NCBI RefSeq assembly: GCF_002095475.1 | Contig: NZ_MLFR01000020.1 | Location: forward strand, 41,759 to 105,758 | Length of the DNA: 64,000 bases | Source: Pantoea rwandensis | GTDB lineage: Bacteria; Pseudomonadota; Gammaproteobacteria; Enterobacterales; Enterobacteriaceae | Direction of reading: 5' to 3' | Shown here: in pieces, positions 31,840 to 45,241 of the stretch | How the letters are laid out: the number at the start of each line of letters is the position of its first letter | Numbering within the stretch: position 1 is the first letter of the stretch | Translations under genes and position numbers: made by a program | Notes under the pieces: generated by a model | The model's database searches: none | The model's input: the letters and a program-made list of their open reading frames with translations, nothing else | Told to the model about the DNA's origin: nothing

Positions 31840-33018
31840 TTAGTGTGTCACATGACCGTGCTGGCGATGTTTCGTCACAAAGCCAAGCAGAACACACATC
31901 ACAAACACCACGGCATAGAGACCGTTGGCGGTGGAGAGTGCCGCATGCGCGCCACCTTTAGCCACAATCGGTCCGGTGACCACGAAGGTCAGCATGGTGC
32001 CAACGGTGCCGCAAGTCAGGATAAAGTTCACCAGCTTCGGTGATGAGACCTTAGTTTGCAGCGAGCCGAGCGTGATAATAGTGGTGTAAATGGCGCTAGA
32101 GCTGAAGCCGAGAATCATGATGATCCAGTGCAGCATGCTGGCGTCTTTGGTGCTGACGAACCAGTACATCAAACCCGTCGCCAGCGCGGCCAGCACCATC
32201 AAAATGCGTTGCAGATCAAAGAAGCGCAGTAAGAAGCTAAACGCCCACATGCCGACCATGTACGCGGTCCAGAAGTTACCGACCAGCTGTCCCGCTGCGG
32301 CGATATCCATGCCCATGGTGTTAGTGGCATACAGCGGCACCCAAGAGATGAAGCCCAGTTGACCGAGGATGTAACACAGCGCCGCAATCGACAGGAATAG
32401 CACACCGATGCCCCATTTCTCTTTTTCGCCGCCCTGAACCGCCGCTTCGCTTTTCAAGACCGGGAATTCGACAAAGAGCGTTAGCACAAAAATCGCCACG
32501 TAAATCAGGCCGATGCAGGCATAAACCCAATACCACGGCAGTGCGCGCGCCAGCAGCATACCGGCGATGATTGGGAAGATAGTGCCTGCCATGCTGAAGA
32601 ATGAGTCAGTAAACAGCAGACGCGCACCGCGCTGGCGACCATCATACAGATGTGTGATCAGGAAGGTCCCGATCGACATGGTGATGCCGCTGACCACACC
32701 GAGCACAAACATGCACAGCGAGAAAATGGTGAGATCGTGGCTGGTCATTAAACCGGCCACCGCAAAAATCATCAGTACGAAGCCGAAAATCAGCTGACGT
32801 TTCAGCGGCACAATCACCATCAGCCAGGCATTGAGGAACACTGCCGCTAAAATACCTGCATTGAGGAAGGTGAAAGTATTGCTCATTTCAGAAACGGGCA
32901 ATTGGAAGTACTGGGCGATATTTTCCAGCACCATGCCAGTAACGATGACCAACGCGCCAGTGAGCGCGTAGGAAAAATAGCTGATCCAGGAAAGGCCGAT
33001 GCGATTACGGTTTGTCAT
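31840..33018 (-). CDS. tsgA: TsgA, major facilitator superfamily transporter
   Basis: The 392-residue inner-membrane protein has twelve predicted helices and MFS loops, close to E. coli TsgA in length and sequence ([19 protein letters not shown] at the start). Its substrate is unknown; the family is linked to tellurite and selenite resistance by its name. It is divergent from ppiA, as in E. coli, and convergent with codA. Confidence 0.92.
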   Translation of the reverse strand: MTNRNRIGLSWISYFSYALTGALVIVTGMVLENIAQYFQLPVSEMSNTFTFLNAGILAAVFLNAWLMVIVPLKRQLIFGFVLMIFAVAGLMTSHDLTIFSLCMFVLGVVSGITMSIGTFLITHLYDGRQRGARLLFTDSFFSMAGTIFPIIAGMLLARALPWYWVYACIGLIYVAIFVLTLFVEFPVLKSEAAVQGGEKEKWGIGVLFLSIAALCYILGQLGFISWVPLYATNTMGMDIAAAGQLVGNFWTAYMVGMWAFSFLLRFFDLQRILMVLAALATGLMYWFVSTKDASMLHWIIMILGFSSSAIYTTIITLGSLQTKVSSPKLVNFILTCGTVGTMLTFVVTGPIVAKGGAHAALSTANGLYAVVFVMCVLLGFVTKHRQHGHVTH

Positions 33019-33128
33019 ATTCTGAGCCTGTTAAGCGCCGTGGGTGGCAAAAAGTGTCATGAATTGTAAATGCAACTGTGATCTTAATAAACAACGAGTG
33101 AAACAAGCGCGAAATATTTCATTAATAG

Positions 33129-33144
33129 TGTGATTTTCGTCACG
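33129..33144 (+). promoter_or_regulatory. CRP box upstream of ppiA
   Basis: TGTGA-TTTTCG-TCACG matches the CRP consensus TGTGA-N6-TCACA except for the last base. It lies 136 bases before the ppiA ATG and 111 bases before tsgA. E. coli ppiA is known to be under cAMP-CRP control, so ppiA is the likelier target. Confidence 0.75.
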
Positions 33145-33279
33145 CAAATGATTGCGTGAGCGCAAAAGTATGACAATCGCAACATCAGCGTAAATATCGG
33201 TAAAACGCTGGCTCTTGTTTGGCTTGCTCTTTACAATCAATCTCGTTTTGAGCTTGCACTCCATGGTAAGGAATCTTTC

Positions 33280-33852
33280 ATGTTTAAACGTACTTTGACA
33301 GCGGCAGTCGCCCTGTTAGCGCTCTCTTCGGTATCCGCTACGGCTCTGGCAGCCAAAGGGGATCCCCATGTGCTGCTCACCACCTCTGCGGGCAATATCG
33401 AACTCGAACTGAATAATCAGAAAGCCCCCGTCTCGGTGAAAAACTTTGTTGATTACGTCAACAACGGTTTCTACAACAACACCATTTTCCACCGCGTGAT
33501 TCCTGGCTTTATGATCCAGGGCGGCGGCTTTACAACAGATATGCAGCAGAAGCAGACTGTCGCGCCAATCAAAAACGAAGCCGATAACGGTTTGCGTAAC
33601 CTGCGTGGCACCATCTCGATGGCGCGCACCGCTGATAAAGATAGCGCGACTAGTCAGTTCTTCCTTAACGTTGCGGATAACGCCTTCCTCGATCACGGCC
33701 AACGTGACTTCGGCTATGCGGTATTTGGTAAAGTTGTGAAAGGCCAGGATGTCATCGATAAGATTGCTCAGGTGCCAACCAAAGATGTCGGTCCGTACCA
33801 AAATGTGCCGTCAAAACCGATTGTTATCCTTTCTGCAAAAGTCCTGCCTTAA
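33280..33852 (+). CDS. ppiA: Periplasmic peptidyl-prolyl isomerase A (cyclophilin)
   Basis: The 190-residue protein has a signal peptide ending near ATALA (about residue 24), then a cyclophilin domain with the catalytic arginine and phenylalanine in [16 protein letters not shown]. It speeds cis-trans isomerisation of prolyl bonds in the periplasm. It has the E. coli length. Confidence 0.96.
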   Translation: MFKRTLTAAVALLALSSVSATALAAKGDPHVLLTTSAGNIELELNNQKAPVSVKNFVDYVNNGFYNNTIFHRVIPGFMIQGGGFTTDMQQKQTVAPIKNEADNGLRNLRGTISMARTADKDSATSQFFLNVADNAFLDHGQRDFGYAVFGKVVKGQDVIDKIAQVPTKDVGPYQNVPSKPIVILSAKVLP

Positions 33853-33858
33853 TGATTT

Positions 33859-33884
33859 AACGCGCCGCTGCTTGCTGGCGCGTT
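33859..33884 (+). terminator. Hairpin after ppiA
   Basis: AACGCGCC and GGCGCGTT (8-bp arms, 10-base loop) begin 7 bases after the ppiA stop. Only short T-containing sequence follows. Confidence 0.6.
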
Positions 33885-33950
33885 CTGCTGCTCTCCGGCA
33901 AAGCTAAAATTTGCTCTTATACTTAGGGCAAATTGCTTGTCGGAGGCGCG

Positions 33951-34115
33951 ATGACCAGCCAACTCACCGAAAAACAGAAAGCCACCCTGTGGCAACAGCG
34001 CCGCATGGCCAGTTTTCAGGCCAGTTGCCGTCTTGCCGGTTACGTACTCAGCGATATCACAGCTGAACAACATGAAGAGCGACTTGAGTCGCTGAGGAGG
34101 CAATATGGCGGATAA
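33951..34115 (+). CDS. yhfG: YhfG, antitoxin-like partner of Fic
   Basis: The 54-residue protein (MTSQLTEKQKATLWQQRR...) matches E. coli YhfG, 55 residues. Small proteins of this type act as FicA-like antitoxins that block the Fic active site through an inhibitory helix; I infer this from the family and from its overlap with fic. CGGAGG precedes the ATG at 33951. The 3' end overlaps fic by 11 bases, so the partners are translated together, antitoxin first. Confidence 0.88.
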   Translation: MTSQLTEKQKATLWQQRRMASFQASCRLAGYVLSDITAEQHEERLESLRRQYGG

Positions 34116-34698
34116 CAGTCTGGCCATGCGCGACCCTTACGTCTGGCACAATGATACGGTGCTGAAAAACCGCCTTGATATTCATGATGAAGCGCAGTTG
34201 CGAAAAGCCGAGCTGGCCTTCAGTGCCGCACGGCTGGCCACGCTGGAACTGGGTCCGCGCAGCACCGGCATGCCGTGGCTCTGCCACATTCATCGTACGC
34301 TGTTTCAGGATATCTACAGTTGGGCGGGGGAATTACGTAGCATCGATATCTGGCGAGATGAGACGCCCTATTGCCATTGCGAATATATTGAGAAAGAGGG
34401 CAACGCGCTGATGAGCGCGCTGGAAGATGAACAGCAGCTGACAAACTTGCCCCAGGATGAGTTTGTCGCGCGTCTTGCGCATTATTACTGTGAAATCTTC
34501 GTATTGCATCCGTTCCGCGCGGGTAACGGCCGCACGCAGCGCATTTTCTTCGAGCAGCTGGCGCTACATGCCGGTTACCTGCTGACGTGGGACAAGCTGG
34601 AGCAAGAGACGTGGCGTATCGCGCTGTTTGCCGGTGTGGCGGGGGATTTGGCACCGCTAACGGCGCAGTTTGCAAAAGTGGTGAGCCCTGCGCGGTAA
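34105..34698 (+). CDS. fic: Fic-domain protein (nucleotidyl transferase family)
   Basis: The 197-residue protein matches E. coli Fic. The Fic motif reads HPFRAGNGRTQR (135-146): catalytic H135, both glycines, N141, R143 and R146 are present, but the acidic residue expected at position five (D or E, binding Mg2+) is A139. E. coli K-12 Fic is also degenerate here, in other positions. Active Fic proteins transfer AMP to target proteins; whether this one does is open. GAGGAGG precedes the ATG at 34105, inside yhfG. pabA follows, as in E. coli. Confidence 0.92.
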   Translation: MADNSLAMRDPYVWHNDTVLKNRLDIHDEAQLRKAELAFSAARLATLELGPRSTGMPWLCHIHRTLFQDIYSWAGELRSIDIWRDETPYCHCEYIEKEGNALMSALEDEQQLTNLPQDEFVARLAHYYCEIFVLHPFRAGNGRTQRIFFEQLALHAGYLLTWDKLEQETWRIALFAGVAGDLAPLTAQFAKVVSPAR

Positions 34699-34739
34699 AA
34701 TGCGTAGAATAGCGGCGGTTTTACTGGCCTGAGGGCATT

Positions 34740-35315
34740 ATGCTGCTGCTAATTGATAACTACGACTCCTTCACCTGGAATCTCTACCAGTACTTCTGTG
34801 AGCTGGGCGCGGATGTGCGCGTGGCGCGCAACGATGCCATCACCCTTGCGGAGATGGAGGCATTACCGCTGACGCATCTGGTAATCTCGCCGGGACCTTG
34901 CACGCCGGATCAATCCGGTATTTCACTGGATGCCATCCGCCATTTTGCCGGACGATTGCCGATCCTCGGCGTTTGCCTGGGTCATCAGGCGATTGCTCAA
35001 GCTTATGGCGCAAAAGTGGTGCGCGCGCGCCAAGTGATGCACGGTAAAACCTCGCTTATTCAGCACACGAGTCAAGGTGTGTTCCGTGACCTTAATAATC
35101 CTCTCACCGTAACGCGCTACCATTCATTGATTGTGGCTCACGATACGCTGCCTGCTGAATTTGAAGTCACCGCATGGAGCCTACGTCATGGCGAACCGGA
35201 TGAGATCATGGGTTTCCGCCACCGTACGCTGCCCTTAGAAGGGGTACAGTTCCATCCGGAGAGCATTCTGAGCGAGCAGGGGCATCAGCTGCTGGCGAAT
35301 TTCCTGAATACGTAA
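34740..35315 (+). CDS. pabA: Aminodeoxychorismate synthase glutaminase subunit PabA
   Basis: The 191-residue class I glutamine amidotransferase carries the nucleophile cysteine in [12 protein letters not shown] and the catalytic histidine/glutamate in VQFHPESI. It supplies ammonia to PabB, making 4-amino-4-deoxychorismate for folate. Length is close to E. coli PabA (187). It follows fic by 41 bases. TrpG-type proteins are similar, but context favours PabA. Confidence 0.95.
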   Translation: MLLLIDNYDSFTWNLYQYFCELGADVRVARNDAITLAEMEALPLTHLVISPGPCTPDQSGISLDAIRHFAGRLPILGVCLGHQAIAQAYGAKVVRARQVMHGKTSLIQHTSQGVFRDLNNPLTVTRYHSLIVAHDTLPAEFEVTAWSLRHGEPDEIMGFRHRTLPLEGVQFHPESILSEQGHQLLANFLNT

Positions 35316-35363
35316 CTTATGTTTGCCTTCGTATGATTTTTTATGCATATTTTGTGATTATAA

Positions 35364-38698
<3,335 letters not shown>

Positions 38699-38714
38699 CA
38701 GCTCACCGCAAATA

Positions 38715-38744
38715 AAAACGGCGCAATGTTGCCATCACGCCGTG
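38715..38744 (-). terminator. Terminator of crp
   Basis: On the minus strand ACGGCG...CGCCGT with an inner ATG/CAT pair is followed directly by TTTTTATTT. It lies 13 bases after the crp stop and just before yhfK. Confidence 0.85.
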
Positions 38745-38756
38745 GGTGATAAGAAA

Positions 38757-39389
38757 TTAGCGGGTGCCGTAGACGACGATGGTTTTACCGTGTGCGGAGA
38801 TCAGATTCTGATCTTCCAGCATTTTCAGGATGCGTCCCACGGTTTCGCGTGAGCAACCCACGATCTGACCAATCTCCTGACGGGTGATTTTAATCTGCAT
38901 CCCGTCTGGGTGAGTCATCGCATCTGGCTGTTTGGCCAGATTAAGCAGTGTTTGCGCAATGCGGCCTGTCACATCGAGGAAGGCAAGGTTGCCTACTTTC
39001 TCGGAGGTGACTTGCAGACGTCGCGCCATTTGCGACGAGAGTCGCATTAAAATATCCGGGTTTACCTGAATCAGCTGACGGAATTTTTTGTAGGAAATTT
39101 CAGCCACTTCGCAGGCACTTTTCGCACGTACCCAGGCACTACGTTCCTGACCTTCTTCAAACAGGCCGAGTTCGCCGATGAAATCTCCCTGATTGAGGTA
39201 GGAGAGGATCATCTCTTTGCCTTCTTCATCTTTGATCAGAACCGCAACGGAACCTTTCACGATGTAGTACAGCGTTTCCGCTTTCTCACCCTGATGGATG
39301 AGCGTGCTTTTGGACGGATATTTGTGAATATGGCAATGGGACAGGAACCATTCGAGTGTAGGGTCTGTTTGCGGTTTGCCGAGAACCAT
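38757..39389 (-). CDS. crp: cAMP receptor protein Crp
   Basis: The 210-residue global regulator has the E. coli length. The cAMP-binding domain (about 1-137) shows [18 protein letters not shown]; the C-terminal helix-turn-helix shows [19 protein letters not shown]. With cAMP it binds TGTGA-N6-TCACA sites and recruits RNA polymerase. It is divergent from yhfA; no clear Crp autoregulatory site stood out upstream. Confidence 0.98.
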   Translation of the reverse strand: MVLGKPQTDPTLEWFLSHCHIHKYPSKSTLIHQGEKAETLYYIVKGSVAVLIKDEEGKEMILSYLNQGDFIGELGLFEEGQERSAWVRAKSACEVAEISYKKFRQLIQVNPDILMRLSSQMARRLQVTSEKVGNLAFLDVTGRIAQTLLNLAKQPDAMTHPDGMQIKITRQEIGQIVGCSRETVGRILKMLEDQNLISAHGKTIVVYGTR

Positions 39390-39692
39390 TCGCTATTATC
39401 CTCTATTGTAATCGTGCCCAAAATACAGGGGGCAGTTTTCCCTGTCAGGCGGTGTAATCGTCGAGCGTTTCCTGTTAAGGAAAATTATTTCCGGGTGATT
39501 CTTAAGCTACGCTTTTGATTCTTCCCGCCTTCGTCTGTTACGACGAAAATATTTTCAGCACTGTTTGTAGCACAGCTTTTGCGAGCTGTCTTCTGTTGTC
39601 TCGCTTCAGCAAAGGGCGGATGAGTCTGGATTGCTGTTTATCAACTGAAAGCGTACTCTGGCGGCAAAATAGCCGCTTCTGGAGAAAGAATA
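39390..39692. other. 303-bp divergent intergenic region, crp/yhfA
   Basis: It must hold the crp and yhfA promoters. A GGCGGCAAAATAGCCGC inverted repeat occurs near 39660 just before the yhfA ribosome site. No consensus CRP box or small RNA was recognised. Confidence 0.4.
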
Positions 39693-40097
39693 ATGCAAGC
39701 ACGAGTGAAATGGGTGGAAGGGCTGACCTTTCTCGGAGAATCCTCATCCGGTCATCAGGTATTAATGGACGGAAATTCCGGTGACAAAGCGCCGAGCCCC
39801 ATGGAGATGGTGCTGATGGCGGCGGGCGGCTGCAGTGCGATTGACGTGGTAACCATCTTGCAAAAAGGACGTAACGACGTGGCGGATTGCGAGGTAAAAC
39901 TCACCTCTGAACGCCGTGAAGAAGCGCCACGTATTTTTACCCATATCAATCTACATTTTATTGTCACCGGCAAAGAGCTGAGTGATAAAGCGGTGGCTCG
40001 TGCCGTTGATCTGTCCGCCGAGAAGTACTGCTCAGTGGCAATTATGCTGGGCAAAGGAGTGGAAATGACGCACAGCTATGAGGTGATTGAGCTGTGA
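39693..40097 (+). CDS. yhfA: OsmC-family protein YhfA
   Basis: The 134-residue protein has the E. coli YhfA length and the OsmC/Ohr fold, with the cysteine-bearing helix in MAAGGCSAIDVVTIL. Relatives are peroxidatic enzymes, but this subgroup has one conserved cysteine in view (plus CSVAIML later) and no proven substrate. TGGAGAAAG precedes the ATG. It is divergent from crp as in E. coli. Confidence 0.9.
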   Translation: MQARVKWVEGLTFLGESSSGHQVLMDGNSGDKAPSPMEMVLMAAGGCSAIDVVTILQKGRNDVADCEVKLTSERREEAPRIFTHINLHFIVTGKELSDKAVARAVDLSAEKYCSVAIMLGKGVEMTHSYEVIEL

Positions 40098-40104
40098 AAC
40101 AGCG

Positions 40105-40124
40105 CAGCGGCCCTATGGCCGCTG
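40105..40124. terminator. Hairpin between yhfA and prkB
   Basis: CAGCGGCC-CTAT-GGCCGCTG is a perfect 8-bp stem in the 43-base gap between convergent genes. The flanking A/T tracts are short. Confidence 0.65.
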
Positions 40125-40140
40125 CTGAAGAAAATCTGGA

Positions 40141-41010
40141 TTATTCAATCCGTTTACCTTCTATCAGACGCTGCACCAGCGGCGTCATGATCAACTCCAT
40201 TGCCAGTCCCATTTTACCGCCCGGTACCACCAGCGTATTCATGTGTGAAATAAACGAGCCCTGAATCATCGCCAGCAGATAAGGGTAGGCAATGCCCTCC
40301 AGCCCACGAAAATGAATGACCACAAAACTTTCATCGAGCGAGGGAATTTCACGTGCGGCAAACGGGTTGGAGGTATCGACTGTCGGTACGCGCTGGAAGT
40401 TGATGTGGGTCCGTGAGAATTGCGGCGTAATGAAGTTGATGTAATCCTCCATTGAACGCACCACCGAATCCATTACCGCTTCACGAGAATGGCCACGCTC
40501 GCCGGTGTCGCGCACCAGCTTTTGAATCCACTCCAGATTGACGATCGGTACCACGCCGACCAGCAGATCGACATGCTCGGCGACGTTTTGCTGCTGTGTC
40601 ACCACACCGCCATGCAATCCTTCATAGAACAGCACATCGGTGTTCTCCGGCAGTGGCTGCCAGGGCGTAAAGGTGCCGGGTACCTGATTCCAGGGTACGG
40701 CTTCATCGTAGGTGTGCAGATATTTGCGTGATTCACCCAACCCGGTTTGTCCGTAGTGCTTAAAGGTGTGCTCTAACAGACCGAAGTCATTGGCTTCTGG
40801 GCCGAAGTAGCTGATATGGCGACCCAAATCGCGCGCTTTACGGATCGCCATGTCCATTTCAGGACGGGTATAGCGATGGAAGCTGTCGCCTTCAAGTTCC
40901 GCAGCATGCAAATCCAGCTGCTGAAATATTTTACGGAAGGCGAGGCTGGTGGTAGTGGTTCCGGCACCGCTGGAACCGGTGACGGCAATAATTGGATGCC
41001 TGGCTGACAT
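40141..41010 (-). CDS. prkB: Phosphoribulokinase-like protein PrkB
   Basis: The 289-residue P-loop kinase has the Walker A motif GSSGAGTTTTS near residue 12 and belongs to the phosphoribulokinase/uridine kinase family. It equals E. coli PrkB, whose true substrate is not settled since no Calvin cycle is present. It is cytoplasmic. The yheT-yheU-prkB order is conserved, with a 61-base gap after yheU. Confidence 0.93.
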   Translation of the reverse strand: MSARHPIIAVTGSSGAGTTTTSLAFRKIFQQLDLHAAELEGDSFHRYTRPEMDMAIRKARDLGRHISYFGPEANDFGLLEHTFKHYGQTGLGESRKYLHTYDEAVPWNQVPGTFTPWQPLPENTDVLFYEGLHGGVVTQQQNVAEHVDLLVGVVPIVNLEWIQKLVRDTGERGHSREAVMDSVVRSMEDYINFITPQFSRTHINFQRVPTVDTSNPFAAREIPSLDESFVVIHFRGLEGIAYPYLLAMIQGSFISHMNTLVVPGGKMGLAMELIMTPLVQRLIEGKRIE

Positions 41011-41071
41011 AACAGCGCTCCCTGTGAAGTCCGGCGATGAGCATTGTTAGCACGAATTGCCGCGCGGTGCA

Positions 41072-41290
41072 TTAACCGCGAAACTCACCTTTTGGCATGA
41101 TATTCACTGATTCATGCAGTTCTGACCACACTAATACCACCTCACCGCGCTCCAGCTGGCGACGCACGTCAGCCACTTTCTGCGCCAGGCTGCGCTCTTG
41201 TTCGCCATAGTCGGTGCCTTCTCGCAGTACAAAACTTTCAATCAAGTTTTCCAGCGTTGCGACCTCAAGTTCTTGCCAGGGAATAATCAC
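41072..41290 (-). CDS. yheU: YheU small conserved protein
   Basis: From GTG at 41290 the product is 72 residues, the E. coli YheU length, and starts [19 protein letters not shown] at 41296 overlapping the yheT stop is the alternative. The protein is acidic with a conserved [11 protein letters not shown] segment; function is unknown. Coupling to yheT is clear. Confidence 0.85.
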   Translation of the reverse strand: MIIPWQELEVATLENLIESFVLREGTDYGEQERSLAQKVADVRRQLERGEVVLVWSELHESVNIMPKGEFRG

Positions 41291-41292
41291 TA

Positions 41293-42309
41293 TCACACAT
41301 CCAGATAGGTTGAGAGCCAGTCAGGCACACGTTGTTCCAGCCACATTTTCGGCTTCAATAAAGTGCCACCGACAAATCCAACGTGACCACCTTGTTGCGT
41401 CAGCTGATATTCAATCGAAGGCGAGAGCTGCTCCGGCTGCGGAATGACCGCATCGGTCATAAACGGATCGTCTTTGGCATGGATAATCAGCAACGGCTTG
41501 CGCACGCCGGTGAGCAGCGGCATGGCGCTGGCACGTTGATAATAGTCGTTGGCATCCAGAAAACCGTGCGCCCGCGCGGTAATCGCATCATCGAACTCAC
41601 GGATACGGCGGAATGCCCGCAGTTGGCTCAGTTCCACTGGCAACGTGCCGGGCCAGGCCAGCAGTTTGCGCGTGGCATTCTGCTTCAGCTTGGTCAGCAA
41701 ATAGTGCTGATAGAAACGAGAGAAGCCGGCATCCAACTTTTCGCTACAGGGTTCGAGCGCAAAGGGAGCCGAAATCGCGACGGCTGCATCCACAGGCACA
41801 TCATTCCCCTGCATGCCCAATAAGTAGGCCAGCATGTTGCCACCGAGTGAAACGCCCACTGCTGCAGTAGGCACAGTGCCCCATTCGCGTTGCAGCCAGT
41901 GCAGGAAAAAGGTCGCGTCTTCGGTTTCACCGGAATGATAGATGCGCTCCAGGCGATTGGGTTCGCCACTGCAGCCACGGAAGTGCATCACCACCGCTAA
42001 CCAGCCACGCGCCTGACACGCTTGCATAAGGCCGTGTGCATAAGGGCTGCGGAAGCTGCCTTCCAGTCCGTGGAACATCACCATACGCGGCTTGTGACGT
42101 GCTTGTGCCGGATCTTCGCTCCATGCGAGATCGACAAAATCGCCGTCAGGCAGGTCAAGTCGCTGCCAGTGCGGACGTAAGGTTACGCGCCGTCGCAATA
42201 TGCGCGGCAGCAATGTTTGCAGATGCGCGTTACTGAATCCGCGCAGCGGTTTAAAGCGCTCGCCGTTCAGGCGATCAAAATAGCTTGGGTAAAGGCTTGT
42301 CTGATGCAT
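41293..42309 (-). CDS. yheT: YheT alpha/beta hydrolase
   Basis: The 338-residue protein matches E. coli YheT. The nucleophile elbow is GVSLGGNML with the serine near residue 145, and the catalytic histidine is probably in [11 protein letters not shown] near the C terminus. The family contains esterases of unknown physiological substrate. No signal peptide is seen. It is divergent from the LysE-family gene, which marks the left edge of the inserted segment. Confidence 0.92.
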   Translation of the reverse strand: MHQTSLYPSYFDRLNGERFKPLRGFSNAHLQTLLPRILRRRVTLRPHWQRLDLPDGDFVDLAWSEDPAQARHKPRMVMFHGLEGSFRSPYAHGLMQACQARGWLAVVMHFRGCSGEPNRLERIYHSGETEDATFFLHWLQREWGTVPTAAVGVSLGGNMLAYLLGMQGNDVPVDAAVAISAPFALEPCSEKLDAGFSRFYQHYLLTKLKQNATRKLLAWPGTLPVELSQLRAFRRIREFDDAITARAHGFLDANDYYQRASAMPLLTGVRKPLLIIHAKDDPFMTDAVIPQPEQLSPSIEYQLTQQGGHVGFVGGTLLKPKMWLEQRVPDWLSTYLDV

Positions 42310-42369
42310 AAGTCGCTGATAGCTTCGATGGGTTGTCCGCTTTACTGGGTGAGGAGCACCCGAATATAC

Positions 42370-42972
42370 ATGGAACTGAGTCTTTTTTTATCAATGTTGG
42401 GTTTTCTTTGGGTCGCTGCCATCACGCCAGGCCCCAATAATATGTTACTTACCGCCTCAGGTGCTAATTTTGGCTTCCTGCGCACCATACCTTTGCTCAT
42501 TGGTATCATGATTGGCATGCAAGTCATGTTGCTGATGGTGGCATTTGGCATCGGTGGCCTCATCTTGCTTTATCCCTCACTGCATCTGGTATTAAAAATT
42601 GCCGGTAGCCTCTACTTGTTATGGCTGGCGTGGAAGATTGCGACTGCCGCATACGAGAAATTGGAAACGGAAGATGAAACCGTGAAGCAGATGCCCTTCT
42701 GGCAAGGGGGATTGCTGCAACTGATCAACCCGAAGGCTTGGTTGATGGCGCTGGGTGCGGTGGCCAGCTTTAGCCTCGCAGGCGATGCTTACCTGCATTC
42801 GGTGGTTGCTATCAGCATGGGCATGGCGCTGGTTAACGTGGTCTCCGGGGTGATTTGGATGGGCTTTGGTTCGTTGATTGGCCGCCTGCTACGCAGCCCG
42901 CGCGCATGGAAAATCTTCAACCTGGCGATGGGTGCGCTCACGGCCGCCTGTGTGCTGCTGATTTGGCGTTGA
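42370..42972 (+). CDS. LysE/RhtB-family amino-acid exporter
   Basis: The 200-residue membrane protein shows the LysE/RhtB pattern: an N-terminal helix followed by AAITPGPNNMLLTASGANFG, then about five more helices ending in LTAACVLLIWR. Relatives export homoserine, threonine, leucine, lysine or cysteine; the substrate here cannot be told. The ATG at 42370 begins MELSLFLSMLGF; sequence between it and the open frame's first ATG is antisense to yheT. It is absent from this place in E. coli. A strong hairpin follows. Confidence 0.88.
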   Translation: MELSLFLSMLGFLWVAAITPGPNNMLLTASGANFGFLRTIPLLIGIMIGMQVMLLMVAFGIGGLILLYPSLHLVLKIAGSLYLLWLAWKIATAAYEKLETEDETVKQMPFWQGGLLQLINPKAWLMALGAVASFSLAGDAYLHSVVAISMGMALVNVVSGVIWMGFGSLIGRLLRSPRAWKIFNLAMGALTAACVLLIWR

Positions 42973-43022
42973 GTTAGCTGAGTTGTTGAGCGCATAGGGT
43001 AGTAACCTTTTTGTAAGAAATC

Positions 43023-43063
43023 AGTGTGGGCATGGGGAACTGGGAGTTCACCATGCCCACACT
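43023..43063 (+). terminator. Long hairpin terminator after the LysE-family gene
   Basis: Arms 43023-43040 and 43046-43063 (starting AGTGTGGGCATGG) pair over 18 bases with one mismatch and a 5-base loop, followed by CTTCTTGC. It ends the LysE-family transcript. Confidence 0.8.
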
Positions 43064-43192
43064 CTTCTTGCAAAGGTGGTGTTGTCGTCGCATACCTGAA
43101 AGTATGGCGACGTTATAACGGCTGGTCTTGACCCCCAGGACAAGATGGATGATGGCCTGGGGATGAACCAATGAGGTATTTACGAAACTATG

Positions 43193-44950
43193 CTATTGCT
43201 GAGTTGAGAACTGCATTTCATGCAGCTTGCTGTACAGACCCGTTTGTTGCAAAAGCTCTTTGTGATTTCCTCGTTCACTCATTCTGCCATTATCCATAAC
43301 AATGATTTCATCACAGGCCTCAATCGTTGACAGCCTGTGAGCAATAATCAACAGCGTGCATTCATGCCTGATATTATCCAGTGACATCTTGATTGCGTGC
43401 TCAGATTCATTGTCCAACGCAGAGGTGGCTTCATCCAGTATGAGTAATGGCGTTTTCTTCAACAGAGCCCGCGCGATGGCTATTCTCTGACGCTGACCGC
43501 CTGAAAGCTGTACGCCATTTTCACCTGCCAGCGTATCTAGCCCTTCAGGCAACCTGTTAATGAACACATCTGCATAGGCACGAGACGCCGCCTCACTGAT
43601 GTCCTCACGTGTGACAGAGTCCGGACAGGCATAGGCGATGTTTTCCGCAAGGCTGGCATCAAAAAGGTGAACATGCTGGGATACAAGGGATATTTTTTCC
43701 CGCAACGATTTCAGCTGGTAGCTTCGAAGCTCCTGCCCATCGAGCAGAATTTCTCCTTCGTAATCATCATAAAACCGCGGAATAAGACTGACTAAAGTAG
43801 ACTTCCCTGAACCCGACCGCCCAACAAGAGCCACTGTTTTACCCGCTGACACTTTGAAGCTCACGTTACGTAGCGCATAGTCCTCTGAGTTTTCGTAACG
43901 AAAGCTAACGTTGCGAAATTCAAGCTCTCCCTTCGCACCCTCCGCAGAAAGTGTGCCTTCGTCACGTTCCTTTGGCATATCAAGAAGGTTAAAAAGTGAG
44001 TGGCATGCCGTCATTCCCTGTTGAAAACCGGCGTTAAGACTTGTTAGCGATTTAAGCGGGCGCATTATCATAAACATGGCGGAGAAAACCACGGTTACCG
44101 ACCCTGCAGAAAGTGTTTCCAGCACTGAGGGGAAGCTCGCTGCATAAAGAATCGCAGCCAGAGCTAATGAGGCTATGACCTGTATGAAGGGCTCGGAAAG
44201 TGCGGCAACAGAAACCATTCTTAGGCCGTGCTTACGCATCGCATCGCTGGTGTTAGCAAAGTTTTCCCGTTCAACAGATTGGCCGCCAAACATGCGCACC
44301 TCTCGGTGATTTCTCAGCATCTGTTCTGAGCTGACGGCAACGCTGCCCATGGTGTTCTGCAGATCCCGACTGATACGACGGAATCTACCAGACACGGCGC
44401 TGACGCTCAGTGCAATGACTGGAGCAGCGATCAGAAGCACTAAGGACAGCTGCCAGCTGTTCCAGATCATAAGTACCATCAGGCTGATGATTGAAGCAGT
44501 GTTACGGACCAGAGAGATGAGCGTATCAGAGGAAGCAGACGCAACGCGTTCAGAGTCATAGGTAATCTTGGTCAAAAGACTTCCTGACGAATTGCGATTA
44601 TGGAAGCTGACAGGCATCCCCATCAGATGACTAAAGATCTGACGGCGCATGGACATCACAACGCGACCTGATACCCATGCCATACAGTAATCTGATACAT
44701 AGCCAGATACTCCACGGATTATAACCAGTCCAATCACAGCAAGCGGTAGCCAGCGCAACGATTCAGGTGTAACACTTCCAAAGCCAACACCATTCATTAG
44801 AGGCTTGAGCAGTGAAAGTAGACCAGCATCGGTCGCGGCGTTGATGACCAGCGCAAAACTCGCGGCAAACAATCCCTTTTTATGGGGGGATATATAGGGG
44901 ATAAGCCTGCGGAACGTTGCCCGCGTTGAGAAATCACTATTTTGATTCAC
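43193..44950 (-). CDS. MsbA-like ABC exporter (paralogue of lipid A flippase)
   Basis: The 585-residue half-transporter has an N-terminal six-helix domain (about 1-330) and an ATP-binding domain with Walker A VGRSGSGKST, signature LSGGQRQR, Walker B LLILDEATSALD and switch histidine in IIAHRLSTIE. It resembles E. coli MsbA over its full length (QNTMGSVAVSSEQML, SLALAAILYAASFPSV) but is clearly diverged. The chromosomal msbA normally sits with lpxK elsewhere, so this is probably a second, accessory copy. The start is GTG at 44950. It is divergent from a GT9 glycosyltransferase, suggesting a joint role in lipopolysaccharide or another glycolipid. McjD-type peptide exporters are a less likely reading. 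Confidence 0.85.
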   Translation of the reverse strand: MNQNSDFSTRATFRRLIPYISPHKKGLFAASFALVINAATDAGLLSLLKPLMNGVGFGSVTPESLRWLPLAVIGLVIIRGVSGYVSDYCMAWVSGRVVMSMRRQIFSHLMGMPVSFHNRNSSGSLLTKITYDSERVASASSDTLISLVRNTASIISLMVLMIWNSWQLSLVLLIAAPVIALSVSAVSGRFRRISRDLQNTMGSVAVSSEQMLRNHREVRMFGGQSVERENFANTSDAMRKHGLRMVSVAALSEPFIQVIASLALAAILYAASFPSVLETLSAGSVTVVFSAMFMIMRPLKSLTSLNAGFQQGMTACHSLFNLLDMPKERDEGTLSAEGAKGELEFRNVSFRYENSEDYALRNVSFKVSAGKTVALVGRSGSGKSTLVSLIPRFYDDYEGEILLDGQELRSYQLKSLREKISLVSQHVHLFDASLAENIAYACPDSVTREDISEAASRAYADVFINRLPEGLDTLAGENGVQLSGGQRQRIAIARALLKKTPLLILDEATSALDNESEHAIKMSLDNIRHECTLLIIAHRLSTIEACDEIIVMDNGRMSERGNHKELLQQTGLYSKLHEMQFSTQQ

Positions 44951-45241
44951 GTATTAGATTCCGCCTGCTGATAAGTCATGCGGGCGTTTTATACATGCTG
45001 TTGGCACAAGTCCAGCATAATTTTTATGTCCAGCCGGGCGTCAGTGTTCTGGTTGAGGTTGAAGCTGGCTTTTAGAGGTCGCTGTGGCTAACCCTTGCTT
45101 TCCGCATAAAGCCCGGATAAGTCATAAAGATTTTTTTACTCCATGAAAAGCGTTAGCATAGAAACACTAAGCCAGTCGTTTCGGCACCGTTGTTTTCTTA
45201 TGAAAACGATAACCGCCTGATCTCTTTATATGGAAAGATCC
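44951..45241. other. Divergent promoter region, MsbA-like exporter/GT9
   Basis: This 291-bp gap is AT-rich and must hold the promoters for both genes. I see no JUMPstart element, no clear -35/-10 pair and no short precursor-peptide gene. Confidence 0.35.

Noticed and set aside
43133..43162. CCCCAGG/CCTGGGG inverted repeat as terminator of the MsbA-like gene
   Set aside because: Long 16-base loop and no T tract; too weak to call.
43193..44950. MsbA-like gene as a microcin/lasso peptide exporter (McjD type)
   Set aside because: Similarity is to MsbA along the whole length, and no precursor peptide or maturation gene is nearby.
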